A DNA stretch of 34,776 nt from Actinomycetota bacterium. GTDB taxonomy: Bacteria; Actinomycetota; Thermoleophilia; Gaiellales; Gaiellaceae. The notes beneath the pieces are model-generated. The model saw only the letters and a list, made by a program, of their open reading frames with translations, made no database searches and was not told the DNA's origin. The stretch lies in NCBI GenBank assembly GCA_020029595.1, contig JAIBJN010000012.1:1-34776 (forward strand), given 5' to 3'. The translations under genes were made by a program, and so were the position numbers. Numbering within the stretch: the first letter of the stretch is position 1; every line of letters begins with the position of its first letter. Positions 24,694-33,013 of this stretch are shown here, one piece after another.

Positions 24694-26611
24694 GATCGGC
24701 TGCGAGGAGCTCCCTGCTTCGGCGTGTCGCGAGGCCGAGGCGCAGCTCCGCGAGCGCTGGCTGACGACGATCGGCGGGGAGCAGGGCGACGTGTTCGTCG
24801 GCCCGCGCCGCATCGCGCTGCTCGTCACCGAGGTGCCCGAGCGCACGCCGGACGAATGGCTTCAGGGGCCGCCGGAGAACCTGTGGGAGAAGGCGGCCGA
24901 GGGCTTCGCGCGCAAGCAGAGCGTCTCGGTCGACGACCTCGAGGTGCGCGAAGGCTTCCTCGGTCTGGTCGTGCCCGGACGCCCGATCGAGGAGGCGGTC
25001 CCGGAGCAGCTCGAGGCGATCGTCCGCGGTCTCGCCTTCGGTAAGTCGATGGCGTGGGAGAGGGGGGGCTTGCGCTTCTCCCGCCCTATCCGATGGCTCT
25101 GCGCGAAGCTCGACAAGAAGACGATCGAGCTCGAGGTCGCCGGAATCCGATCCGGGCACCTCACATTCGGACACCGCTTCACGGGCGGCGAGGTCGAGGT
25201 GCCGCGGGCGGACGACTACGCGGAGACGCTCCGAGCCGCCGGCGTGGAGCCCGAGCAGGAGGAGCGCCGACGTCTGATCCTCGAGGGGCTCGACGAGATC
25301 GGCGGCTGGCGCGACCCCGCCGGCGTCATCGACGAGGTCGTCTACCTCGTCGAGAGCCCCGCCGTTCTCGCGGGCAGCTTCGACGAGCGCTTCCTGGAGC
25401 TGCCGCAGCGTGTCGTCGAGACCGCGATGCAGTCCCATCAGCGCTACTTCCCGCTCGAGGGCGCGCGCTTCGCCTTCGTCGCGAACGGCGGCGACCCGGC
25501 CACGGTGATCGCCGGCAACGAGCGCGTGCTCGAGGGCCGGCTAGGGGACGCCCACTTCAGCTTCGAGCGTGACGTGGCGAAGGGAATCGAAGCGCTCGCC
25601 GAGGAGCTCGACTCGATCACGTTCGTTGCGGGAGCCGGGAGCTTCGCCGACAAGGCGGCGCGGCTCCAGGAGCTCGTCGGCGAGCTGGGCGGGGGAGAGG
25701 CCTCTCGCGAGGCCGCCCGCCTGGCGAAGGCCGACCAGGCGGCCGAGCTCGTGCGCGAGTTTCCGGACCTCGAGGGGCACATCGGCGCGGAGTACGCGCG
25801 CCTCGCCGGGTTCCCCGAGGCCGTCTGCTCGGCGATCGAGGAGCAGTACCTTCCCGATTCCGCTGACGGCCCGCTCCCCCACACGGAGCCGGGGCGCGTA
25901 CTCGCCACAGCCGAGAGGATCGACAACCTCACGGTCGCCTTCGCGCTCAGCCAGAGGCCGACCGGGTCGCGCGACCCAAGTGGCCTCCGCCGCGCCGCCA
26001 TCGGCCTTTGCCGGTTGGCCGTCGAGGGCGGGCTCGCGATCAACGTCGCTCAGCTCGTCCAGCGCGATCTCGCGCTCCTCGTCGAGCAGCAGGCCGAGGT
26101 GACCGACGATCCCTCGGACGTCGCCGACTTCGTCCTCGAGCGGCTCGAAGGGCTCCTCAACGCGCCGGTGGAGTTCGTGCGCGCCGCCCGTGCGGGCGCC
26201 GTCACCGAGCTCGGCGCCGTCGCCCAGCTCGCGGAGGCGCTCACCGCCCAGGCTTCCACGGAGGAGTTCGAGCACGCCTACGTCGCGTTCGACCGCTCCA
26301 ACCGCCTCGCGGGCAAGGCGGACGGCGCCGCGGGTACGCTCGATTCCTCGCTCGCGACCGACGAGGCCGAGCTGGCGCTCATCGAGACGCTCGGCCAGGC
26401 GTCGCCGCGCATCGAGGCGGCGGTCGCCGAGCGCGATTTCCCCGGTGCGATCGCGGCCGCGGCCGAGCTCGGCCCGCCCGTCGACCGCTTCTTCGACGAG
26501 GTGCTCGTGATGACCGAGGATTCCTCGGTGCGCGCCAACCGCCTCCGTCTCCTTCTCGACGTCCGCGACGCCGTCGGCGCGCTCGGCGATCTCTCGCAGA
26601 TCCCGAGGTAG
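24674..26611 (+). CDS. glyS: Glycyl-tRNA synthetase beta subunit
   Basis: tRNA-recognition subunit of GlyRS. 645 aa from TTG 24674, which yields [15 protein letters not shown], the family N-terminus. Blocks include [23 protein letters not shown] and TFGHRF, then [15 protein letters not shown], the HD-like domain around [19 protein letters not shown], and a C-terminal DALR-type anticodon-binding region ending [18 protein letters not shown]. Slightly shorter than the usual 680-700 aa, with no obvious missing block. Starts inside glyQ, so translation is coupled. Confidence 0.95.
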   Translation: MPSLLFEIGCEELPASACREAEAQLRERWLTTIGGEQGDVFVGPRRIALLVTEVPERTPDEWLQGPPENLWEKAAEGFARKQSVSVDDLEVREGFLGLVVPGRPIEEAVPEQLEAIVRGLAFGKSMAWERGGLRFSRPIRWLCAKLDKKTIELEVAGIRSGHLTFGHRFTGGEVEVPRADDYAETLRAAGVEPEQEERRRLILEGLDEIGGWRDPAGVIDEVVYLVESPAVLAGSFDERFLELPQRVVETAMQSHQRYFPLEGARFAFVANGGDPATVIAGNERVLEGRLGDAHFSFERDVAKGIEALAEELDSITFVAGAGSFADKAARLQELVGELGGGEASREAARLAKADQAAELVREFPDLEGHIGAEYARLAGFPEAVCSAIEEQYLPDSADGPLPHTEPGRVLATAERIDNLTVAFALSQRPTGSRDPSGLRRAAIGLCRLAVEGGLAINVAQLVQRDLALLVEQQAEVTDDPSDVADFVLERLEGLLNAPVEFVRAARAGAVTELGAVAQLAEALTAQASTEEFEHAYVAFDRSNRLAGKADGAAGTLDSSLATDEAELALIETLGQASPRIEAAVAERDFPGAIAAAAELGPPVDRFFDEVLVMTEDSSVRANRLRLLLDVRDAVGALGDLSQIPR

Positions 26612-26615
26612 GGGA

Positions 26616-27446
26616 GTGTCCGGGCCAGAGCCGGTCGAGCTGCACGTCGTCTCCGATTCGACCGGGGAGACCGCCGCCCGCGTCGTGGATGCGGTCGAGG
26701 CGCAGTTCCCCGGGCAGGAGTTCGAGGTCGTCCGCCATCCGCGGATCGCGGCCGTCGAGGACGTTCACCTCGCCGCCGCGCGCGCCCGCGGTCGCCGTGC
26801 CGTCGTCCTCTTCACGCTCGTCGAGCCCGAGCTTCGCGAGCTGATGCGCGCTCTTTGCAAGCGCTACAGGCTCCACTACTGCGACCTCCTCGGCCACCCG
26901 ATCGAGGCCGTGGCGCGCGTCTCCGGCTCGCCCGCGACGCACCGCCCCGGGGCCCGCACCGTCCTCGACTCGAGCTACTTCAAGCGTATCGCGGCGATCG
27001 AGTTCGCCGTGCGCTACGACGACGGCGCGGGGGCTCAACAGCTGCAAGAGGCGGACATCGTCCTCGTCGGGGTCTCGCGCAGCTCGAAGACGCCGCTTTC
27101 GATGTATCTCGCCTATCTCGGGTACAAGACCGCCAACGTGCCGATCGTGAAGGGCATCGAGCCGCCCAAGGAGCTCGCGAAGCTCGACCCCGCCAAGGTC
27201 GTCGGGCTCACCATCGACGCGGAGGCGCTCGCGGCCATCCGCGGCGAGCGCGCGCGCGGCATGGGGGGTGGCGGGCGCTACGCCGACCTCGCGGAGATCT
27301 ACGACGAGCTCGAGTACGCGGCGGCCGTCCACAAACGGCTGGGCTGCCCGGTGATCGAGGTCTCCAACCTCGCCATCGAGGAGACGGCGCGCCGGATCGT
27401 CCGCCTCGTCGAGGAGCGCCGCCTGCGCGCGGAGACGCCTGCATGA
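26616..27446 (+). CDS. ppsR: Pyruvate, phosphate dikinase regulatory protein (bifunctional kinase/pyrophosphorylase)
   Basis: DUF299 family. ADP-dependent kinase and phosphate-dependent pyrophosphorylase that switches PPDK (or PEP synthase) off and on by modifying a Thr near the catalytic His. 276 aa from GTG 26616. N-terminal VVSDSTGETAARVV and the P-loop GVSRSSKT at 152-159 are diagnostic, as are SYFKRIAAIEFAVRYDDG and the C-terminal EVSNLAIEETARRI. The target gene ppdK lies just downstream, beyond a 57-aa gene and a terminator, so the target is PPDK rather than PpsA. Confidence 0.95.
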   Translation: MSGPEPVELHVVSDSTGETAARVVDAVEAQFPGQEFEVVRHPRIAAVEDVHLAAARARGRRAVVLFTLVEPELRELMRALCKRYRLHYCDLLGHPIEAVARVSGSPATHRPGARTVLDSSYFKRIAAIEFAVRYDDGAGAQQLQEADIVLVGVSRSSKTPLSMYLAYLGYKTANVPIVKGIEPPKELAKLDPAKVVGLTIDAEALAAIRGERARGMGGGGRYADLAEIYDELEYAAAVHKRLGCPVIEVSNLAIEETARRIVRLVEERRLRAETPA

Positions 27447-27616
27447 GGGAGAAGCGGCCGATCCCCTGGTACTGGTGGCCGCTCTGGATGACGATCCTGG
27501 CCGCGGGGCTCTTCGTCTTCTACGTACTCTTTACGCCGGTGTGGATCGGGATCCGGCTGGTCTCCTGGCTCGCCGAGCGGCGAAACCACGCGGGCGAGCC
27601 TGCTCCCCCCACATAG
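27443..27616 (+). CDS. 57-aa single-span membrane protein
   Basis: ATG 27443 overlaps the ppsR stop (ATGA), so the protein is translationally coupled to the PPDK regulator. It begins MREKRPIPWYWWPLWMTILA, has a strongly hydrophobic helix (about residues 11-38) and a short charged, Pro-rich tail. The Trp-rich interface region suggests inner-membrane insertion with a short cytosolic N-terminus. The intrinsic terminator starts 2 nt after its stop, so it closes the glyQ-glyS-ppsR transcript. No function is known. Confidence 0.65.
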   Translation: MREKRPIPWYWWPLWMTILAAGLFVFYVLFTPVWIGIRLVSWLAERRNHAGEPAPPT

Positions 27617-27617
27617 C

Positions 27618-27647
27618 AAGAGGCGGCCGTGGTGCGAGCCGCCTCTT
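27618..27647 (+). terminator. Intrinsic-type terminator after the glyQ-glyS-ppsR operon
   Basis: Perfect 10-bp stem AAGAGGCGGC (27618-27627) with 27638-27647, loop of 10 nt, followed by TCTC. The T-tract is short, mostly the TTT at 27646-27648. The position directly after the last gene supports the call. Confidence 0.75.
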
Positions 27648-27662
27648 TCTCGGGCCGAGACG

Positions 27663-27809
27663 TAGGCTGCGGCGCCCCGCGTCTGCCTAGCCCGCCCTCT
27701 GACGATGGGCGAGAGCCGCGAAGCGCGCTATTCCCCTGGCGGGGGATCCGCTCGGAGGCCTCCGCGTGGCATGGGACTCGGCCCGATGGGAGAATTCGAG
27801 TTGAGGGCG
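27663..27809 (+). promoter_or_regulatory. ppdK upstream region: possible -10 (TAGGCT) and a 12-bp palindrome
   Basis: TAGGCT at 27663-27668 equals the -10 of mctB and would give a leader of about 135 nt. Within it are CCCC/GGGG around 27733-27744 and the perfect palindrome CGGAGGCCTCCG at 27753-27764, a possible operator. The ppdK reading frame is also open here from ATG 27705, but that stretch has no PPDK similarity. Confidence 0.3.
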
Positions 27810-30428
27810 ATGGACAGGCGGTACATCTACGACTTCTCCGAGGGGGGCGAGCTCGGGCGCGAGCTGCTCGGCGGCAAGGGCGCCGGCCTGGCGGAGATGA
27901 CGTCGATCGGGCTCCCGGTTCCGGCGGGATTCACCGTGACGACGGAGGCCTGCCGCGAGTACATGCGCCGCGGCGGCCGACTCCCCGACGGTCTCGCCGA
28001 GGAGGTGCAAGAGCACGTAGGTCGGCTCGAGGAAGCGGCGGGAAAGCGCTTCGGCGACCCGTCCGACCCGCTGCTCGTCTCGGTCCGCTCGGGCGCGGCG
28101 GTCTCGATGCCCGGGATGATGGACACGATCCTCAACCTCGGCCTCAACGACGAGGCTGTCGAGGGCCTGGCGCGCGCGACCGGGAACGAGCGCTTCGCCC
28201 TCGACGCCTACCGGCGGCTCGTCCAGATGTTTGGAGACGTCGTCGACGGCATCGAGGCCGAGCTCTTCGAGCGCGAGCTCACGGCGCTGAAGGCGCGGCG
28301 CGGCGCGACGCAGGACGTCGAGCTCGAGTCGGGGGACTTGCGCGAGCTGGTGGGACGGTTCGGGGAGATCTACAGCCGGCACACGGGCGGGCCGTTCCCG
28401 CAGGACGCGCGGGACCAGCTTGAGCGGGCGGTCCGCGCCGTCTTCGACTCCTGGAACACGCCGCGCGCCCAGGTGTACCGGCGCGCGAACGGGATCCCCG
28501 ACGACCTCGGGACGGCCGTGAACGTCGTCCAAATGGTCTTCGGGAACAAGGGCGAGGACTCGGGCACCGGCGTCGCCTTCACGCGCGACCCGTCCACGGG
28601 CGAGCCGGGCATGTGGGGCGAGTTCCTCGTGAACGCGCAGGGTGAGGACGTCGTCGCCGGCATCCGCACGCCCGAGCCGATCGCGGCGATGAGGAAGCGC
28701 TTCCCGGGGGCCCACGATCGGCTCACGGAGACGATGGCGCGTCTCGAGGAGCACTACCGCGAGATGCAGGACATCGAGTTCACGATCGAGGAGGGCACGC
28801 TCTACCTCCTCCAGACGCGAACCGGGAAGCGCACGGCGGCGGCGGCCCTGCGCATCGCGGTCGACATGGTCACGGAGAGCCTGCTGACGCGCGAGGAGGC
28901 GGTCGCACGCGTCGATCCGAGCCAGCTCGACCAGCTCCTCCACCCGATGATCGACCCGCAGGCGGAGTACGAGGTCGCCGCGAGAGGGCTCAACGCCTCG
29001 CCGGGCGCGGCGACGGGGAAGATCGTCCTCGACGCGGACCGGGCCGAGGAGCAGGGGAAGGCCGGCGAGGCTGTCGTCCTCGTCCGCACGGAGACGACCC
29101 CGGACGACATTCACGGCGTCATCGAGGCACGCGGCGTCCTGACGGCGCACGGGGGCATGACGTCGCACGCGGCCGTCGTCGCGCGCGGGATGGGGAAACC
29201 GTGCGTCGCCGGCTGCGAGGCGCTTTCGATCGACCTCTCCGCGCGCCGCCTCCGGCTCGGAGCGCACGACCTGGCCGAGGGCGACGTGATCACGATCGAC
29301 GGCGGCACCGGCGACGTCATCCTCGGGGAGGTCGACCTCGTGCCTCCGCAGATCGACGAGAACTTCGGAACGCTGCTCGGCTGGGCGGACGACGTGCGTC
29401 GCCTGCGCGTGCGCGCCAACGCGGACACGCCCGAGGACGCGGCGAAGGCGCGGGAGTTCGGCGCCGAGGGCATCGGCCTCTGCCGGACGGAGCACATGTT
29501 CATGGCCGAGGAGCGCCTGCCGCTCGTGCGCGCAATGATCCTCGCGACCTCGGAGGACGAGCGGCGCGCCGCTCTCGACCGGCTCCTCCCGTTCCAGCAG
29601 GAAGACTTCGAGGGGATCCTCGCGGCGATGGCCGGACTCCCGGTGACGATCCGGCTCCTCGACCCCCCGCTGCACGAGTTCCTGCCGCCGCTCGAGGAAG
29701 CCGAGTCCGCGGAGATGGCCCGCCGCATCCGCGCGCTCCGCGAGGCGAACCCGATGCTCGGGACCCGCGGCTGCCGGCTCGGGCTCCTCTATCCGGAGAT
29801 CTACGAGATGCAGGTGCGGGCGATCGTGCGCGCCGCGCTGGCCGTCGCGGGGCGCACCGGCGAGGCGCCGCTCGTCGAGATCATGCACCCACTCGTCGGC
29901 TTCGCCGAGGAGTTGCGGCGCCTGCGCCGGCTCACGCTCGACACGGCCTCGTCCGAGCTCGAGCAGGCCGAGAGGCAGCTCGACTACCTCGTGGGGACGA
30001 TGATCGAGCTCCCGCGCGCGTGCGTGCGTGCGGACGAGATCGCCGCCGAGGCCGACTTCTTCAGCTTCGGCACGAACGACCTCACGCAAACGACGCTCGG
30101 CTTCTCGCGCGACGATGCCGAGGGCAAGTTCCTAACCCGCTACCTCGAAGACCGCATCCTCGACGCGAACCCCTTCGAGACGCTGGACGTGAGCGGCGTC
30201 GGCGACCTGATGCGGATCGCCGTCGAGCGCGCCCGCGAGATCGACCCCGAGATCAAGCTGGGAATCTGCGGCGAGCACGGTGGCGACGCGCGCTCGGTGG
30301 CCTTCTGCCACGAGCTCGGTCTCGCGTACGTCTCCTGCTCGCCGTATCGGGTCCCCCTCGCACGCCTGGCCGCGGCGCAGGCGACCCTCGCCGAGCGCGG
30401 CGTCACGGCGGTCCAGGTCGGCGGCTAA
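27810..30428 (+). CDS. ppdK: Pyruvate, phosphate dikinase
   Basis: Interconverts pyruvate, ATP and Pi with PEP, AMP and PPi. 872 aa from ATG 27810 (MDRRYIYDFSEGGELGREL), the family start; earlier in-frame ATGs at 27705, 27771 and 27786 add only unconserved sequence. The N-terminal ATP-grasp domain has LGGKGAGLAEMT and SVRSGAAVSMPGMMDT. The central phosphohistidine domain has GGMTSHAAVVARGMG with catalytic His453 and the regulatory Thr451 two residues before it. The C-terminal PEP/pyruvate barrel has GLCRTEHMF, the LDPPLHEFLP block, NPMLGTRGCRLG, FFSFGTNDLTQTTLG and the Cys in GICGEHGG. All sites are intact. Its regulator is encoded just upstream. The stop overlaps the convergent lipoprotein gene by 4 bp. 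Confidence 0.97.
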   Translation: MDRRYIYDFSEGGELGRELLGGKGAGLAEMTSIGLPVPAGFTVTTEACREYMRRGGRLPDGLAEEVQEHVGRLEEAAGKRFGDPSDPLLVSVRSGAAVSMPGMMDTILNLGLNDEAVEGLARATGNERFALDAYRRLVQMFGDVVDGIEAELFERELTALKARRGATQDVELESGDLRELVGRFGEIYSRHTGGPFPQDARDQLERAVRAVFDSWNTPRAQVYRRANGIPDDLGTAVNVVQMVFGNKGEDSGTGVAFTRDPSTGEPGMWGEFLVNAQGEDVVAGIRTPEPIAAMRKRFPGAHDRLTETMARLEEHYREMQDIEFTIEEGTLYLLQTRTGKRTAAAALRIAVDMVTESLLTREEAVARVDPSQLDQLLHPMIDPQAEYEVAARGLNASPGAATGKIVLDADRAEEQGKAGEAVVLVRTETTPDDIHGVIEARGVLTAHGGMTSHAAVVARGMGKPCVAGCEALSIDLSARRLRLGAHDLAEGDVITIDGGTGDVILGEVDLVPPQIDENFGTLLGWADDVRRLRVRANADTPEDAAKAREFGAEGIGLCRTEHMFMAEERLPLVRAMILATSEDERRAALDRLLPFQQEDFEGILAAMAGLPVTIRLLDPPLHEFLPPLEEAESAEMARRIRALREANPMLGTRGCRLGLLYPEIYEMQVRAIVRAALAVAGRTGEAPLVEIMHPLVGFAEELRRLRRLTLDTASSELEQAERQLDYLVGTMIELPRACVRADEIAAEADFFSFGTNDLTQTTLGFSRDDAEGKFLTRYLEDRILDANPFETLDVSGVGDLMRIAVERAREIDPEIKLGICGEHGGDARSVAFCHELGLAYVSCSPYRVPLARLAAAQATLAERGVTAVQVGG

Positions 30429-31108
30429 GCGCCGCAGGACGTGTCGGATTCGACGAGCCACCCGCCGGCGTAGCTCCCGACCTCGAATGCCGCGATCGTG
30501 ACGCCGTCCCGGATGAGAGCGAAGTTCGGTGTCACCTCGTCCGGGTAGCCGAGCTGCTCCAGAACGTCGCCGGGACGAATCCGTTCCTCGTAATGTCGCC
30601 GAACGGCTTCGATCGGGGTCGGGTAGCCGCGTGTGTCCGGACCGTAGTCGCTGGTCCCGAGCGCACCGACCGTGCAGGGCATCGGTGCGCCCGTGCCCTC
30701 GAGCCAGAGACCATCCTGATCGACGACCTGGATCTCCACCCACGGGTCCACCGCCTCACGATGACGGCACGCGAGCCAGATCGAGCCGGGCGGGAGCTCG
30801 AGGATCTCTGTCGAGGTTCCCCTGTCCGCATTCGTTCCCATGACGGGTTCCCCCTGCGCCTCCCCGATCTCCAGCCCGAGATCCTCGGCGGTCTCGTTGA
30901 CGATCTGGAGGTGAATGCCGTCCTCCTGCGGCTTGACCGACGGTGTCTCGACTCGCGTCGCGCCGTCCTCGCAGACGACGCGGGCAACGTCCGGGAGCGC
31001 CGCCTCCGGCTCAGAGCCCTCGGTCGAGCCGACACCGCCGGTCGTCTCCCCGGCTCCGCAGGCCGTCAGGCCGAGGCTCAGAGCGAGCCCGAGCGCAAGA
31101 GCTCTCAC
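30425..31108 (-). CDS. Secreted lipoprotein of unknown function
   Basis: 227 aa from GTG 31108. A signal peptide with lipobox LTAC ends at Cys17, followed by a Gly/Ser/Thr/Glu-rich linker typical of membrane-anchored lipoproteins. The mature part contains several strands and Cys residues (VVCEDGATRVE, LACRHREA, PCTVGALG, and a terminal SDTSCGA) that could form disulfides, and a conserved-looking GYPTPIEAVRRHYEE helix. No known domain recognised. It lies downstream of the rhomboid gene on the same strand (37-nt gap) and converges on ppdK with overlapping stops (CTAA). Confidence 0.75.
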   Translation of the reverse strand: MRALALGLALSLGLTACGAGETTGGVGSTEGSEPEAALPDVARVVCEDGATRVETPSVKPQEDGIHLQIVNETAEDLGLEIGEAQGEPVMGTNADRGTSTEILELPPGSIWLACRHREAVDPWVEIQVVDQDGLWLEGTGAPMPCTVGALGTSDYGPDTRGYPTPIEAVRRHYEERIRPGDVLEQLGYPDEVTPNFALIRDGVTIAAFEVGSYAGGWLVESDTSCGA

Positions 31109-31145
31109 ACCTGTTTGGACGATGGAACGGGAATGAAGTTCCCGC

Positions 31146-32009
31146 TCAGGAGTAGCCGCGCACGCGCAGGTACGCGACGAGGACGCTACCGGCCGCGATC
31201 CCGAGGAGCCCCAGGACGCTGAGCAGGTCGAAGCGCCCGTACACCGGGTGGCGGCCTCCGGCCGAGAGCACGAGCATGGCGAGCACCCCGCCCACGAGGC
31301 CGCCCAGGTGGCCGCCGATCGAGATGTTGGAGACCGCGAAGGTGAAGGCGACGTTTAGGATGACGACGAAGAGGGCTCCTCCGCCGAACACGTAGATCTG
31401 GCGCCGCTCGAGGACGAGTCCGGCGCCGAGGATCCCGAAGACGGCGCCGGAGGCGCCCACCGTGTTCACCGCGGGAGGAGTGAGGAGGAGCGCCCCCGCC
31501 GCTCCCGAGAGGGCGGAGACGAGGTAGACGCCGAGGAAGCGGCCGCGCCCGAGCGCGGCCTCGAGCGCCTGCCCGAACCACCAGAGCATGAGCATGTTGA
31601 ACGCGAGATGGATGGGGCTCGCGTGGAGGAACGCGCTCGTGATGAGCCGGTACCACTCGCCGTCGGCGACGGCGTAGCCGTTGAGCGCCCAGCGGTCGAT
31701 GAACGCGCGCGAGGGCGAGAGGCCGCCGGATCCCTGCGCAACGGAGATGAGGTAGACGGCGACGTTGATTCCGATGAGCGACTTCGTGACGAGGGCGCCC
31801 GTCCGAGCGCCGGCGGTGCGACCCACGCGCCGGGCGGCCGCCTGCGCCCCCGTCCGCTGGCCCGCGCACTCCGGGCACTTGATTCCGACGGCCGCGTAGA
31901 CCATGCAGTCGGGGCAGATGGGCCTCCCGCAGTTCGAGCAGCTGACCGCGGTCTCTCGGCCCGGGTGCCGGTAGCACGTCCGCGTCTGCGTCTGCTCCGG
32001 GGTGGCCAT
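31146..32009 (-). CDS. Rhomboid family intramembrane serine protease with N-terminal zinc-binding domain
   Basis: 287 aa from the ATG at 32009; a second ATG at 32018 would lie inside the promoter box. Residues 12-48 hold a Cys/His cluster (Cys12, His15, Cys24, Cys27, Cys32, Cys35, Cys45, Cys48) like a B-box zinc finger. The rhomboid core follows: six or seven membrane helices, HLAFNMLMLWWFG, catalytic Ser187 in GASGAVFG and His234 in GGHLGGLVGG, so the dyad is complete. This two-part layout is common in actinobacterial rhomboids. Divergent from comB with only 39 nt between the starts. Confidence 0.92.
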   Translation of the reverse strand: MATPEQTQTRTCYRHPGRETAVSCSNCGRPICPDCMVYAAVGIKCPECAGQRTGAQAAARRVGRTAGARTGALVTKSLIGINVAVYLISVAQGSGGLSPSRAFIDRWALNGYAVADGEWYRLITSAFLHASPIHLAFNMLMLWWFGQALEAALGRGRFLGVYLVSALSGAAGALLLTPPAVNTVGASGAVFGILGAGLVLERRQIYVFGGGALFVVILNVAFTFAVSNISIGGHLGGLVGGVLAMLVLSAGGRHPVYGRFDLLSVLGLLGIAAGSVLVAYLRVRGYS

Positions 32010-32016
32010 TCGGGCC

Positions 32017-32022
32017 ATCGTA
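32017..32022 (-). promoter_or_regulatory. Leaderless -10 element of the rhomboid gene (TACGAT)
   Basis: On the minus strand TACGAT ends 7 nt before the ATG at 32009 and overlaps the ATG at 32018, so it selects the inner start. Confidence 0.5.
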
Positions 32023-32033
32023 TCGGCGCCGTG

Positions 32034-32039
32034 TAAGGT
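32034..32039 (+). promoter_or_regulatory. -10 element of comB (TAAGGT)
   Basis: TAAGGT ends 9 nt before the comB ATG at 32049. It lies back to back with the rhomboid promoter within a 39-nt spacer. Confidence 0.45.
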
Positions 32040-32048
32040 CACGAGCCG

Positions 32049-32732
32049 ATGCGCGTGCACGTCGCCTTCACGCCGGACGAGGCGGAGCGCGCGCCGGCGG
32101 CGGTCGTCGTCGACGTCGTGCGCGCGACCTCGACGATCGCCCAGGCGCTCGCTTCCGGCTACCGCCGCGTCCTCTGCTGCGCGGAGGTCGAGGAGGCGCG
32201 CGGGCTCCGTGAACGTCTGGGCGAGGGCGTGCTCGCGGGCGAGCGGCGCGCGGAGCCGATCCCCGGCTTCGACCTGGGGAACTCGCCTCGCGAATTCGCA
32301 GAGCCCCTCGGCGAGACGCTCATCCTCACGACGACGAACGGCACGCGTGCGATCGTCGCGGCGGCGGCGAACGCGGAGTCCGTGCTCGTCGGCAGCCTGC
32401 TCAACCTCGGGGCGGTCGCCGCGGCGGCGCGCGAGTCGGGCGACGACCTCGAGATCGTCTGCGCCGGCTTGCAAGGGAGGTTCACGATCGAGGACGCGTA
32501 CTGCGCCGGCCGCCTCGCCGAGCTCGTCGGCGGGACCCGGTCGGACGCCGCCGAGGCCGCCGTGCGCCTTGCCCGCTCGTTCGCGACCGCGGAGGAGGGC
32601 CTGCGCGCGTCCGAGAACCCGGAGCATGCCAAGCTCGACGAGGACATCTCCTGGTGCGCGCGCGAGAGCGTCGTCGACGTTGTCCCGCGGTTCGCGCGCC
32701 TGGAGGGGCCGGCGGCCGAGATCGTCGCCTAG
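32049..32732 (+). CDS. comB: ComB family 2-phosphosulfolactate phosphatase-like protein
   Basis: 227 aa. Family landmarks: VVVDVVRATSTIAQALASG near the N-terminus, the LGNSPREF motif, LTTTNGTRAIVAA and a central VCAGLQGRFTIEDAYCAG. ComB hydrolyses 2-phosphosulfolactate in coenzyme M synthesis in methanogens, but homologues are widespread in bacteria that lack that pathway, where the substrate is not established. No other sulfolactate gene is nearby. Convergent with the small Cys-rich gene. Confidence 0.85.
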   Translation: MRVHVAFTPDEAERAPAAVVVDVVRATSTIAQALASGYRRVLCCAEVEEARGLRERLGEGVLAGERRAEPIPGFDLGNSPREFAEPLGETLILTTTNGTRAIVAAAANAESVLVGSLLNLGAVAAAARESGDDLEIVCAGLQGRFTIEDAYCAGRLAELVGGTRSDAAEAAVRLARSFATAEEGLRASENPEHAKLDEDISWCARESVVDVVPRFARLEGPAAEIVA

Positions 32733-32768
32733 GCGCGTTCGTCGGTCACGCCGAGGCGGCGGCGACGT

Positions 32769-32984
32769 TCAGGCGGTGGCGGAGGGCTTAGTGCCGGCTT
32801 CGGCGGCGCGCTTGCGCTCGGCGCAGTGCTCGCAGATGCACGCGTCGTCCGCGAGGCGCTCCCAGCCGTGCGGGAGCTCGCCGGCGTGCCGACCCACCTC
32901 GGACACGGCCGCGCCGCACGGGCAGCGGTAGACGACGGTGATCCGCGTGAGCGCCGAGTCGGGGGAGCTGAAGGTGACTCCCAT
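32769..32984 (-). CDS. 71-aa Cys-rich (zinc-ribbon-like) protein
   Basis: Begins MGVTFSSPDSALTRITVVYR and carries CPC near residue 21 and CICEHC further on, five Cys in all, arranged as a likely one-zinc ribbon. A charged, basic tail follows. The ATG at 32984 is supported by TACAAT 6 nt upstream in the leaderless position. No known domain or partner; it could be a small RNA- or protein-binding factor. Confidence 0.7.
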   Translation of the reverse strand: MGVTFSSPDSALTRITVVYRCPCGAAVSEVGRHAGELPHGWERLADDACICEHCAERKRAAEAGTKPSATA

Positions 32985-32990
32985 GCCAGG

Positions 32991-32996
32991 ATTGTA
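32991..32996 (-). promoter_or_regulatory. Leaderless -10 element of the Cys-rich gene (TACAAT)
   Basis: Minus-strand TACAAT, near consensus, ends 6 nt before the ATG at 32984. Confidence 0.6.
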
Positions 32997-33013
32997 CGTT
33001 CTCGTAGGCCCCG

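Noticed and set aside
27705-27809. Upstream start for ppdK adding 35 residues
   Set aside because: The extension is Arg/Gly/Pro-rich and unlike PPDK N-termini; ATG 27810 gives the canonical start and the normal length.
27687-30089. 800-aa open frame on the minus strand
   Set aside because: It is the antisense shadow of ppdK. High GC at third positions keeps this frame open; its product is low-complexity Arg/Glu/Val/Leu with no family match.
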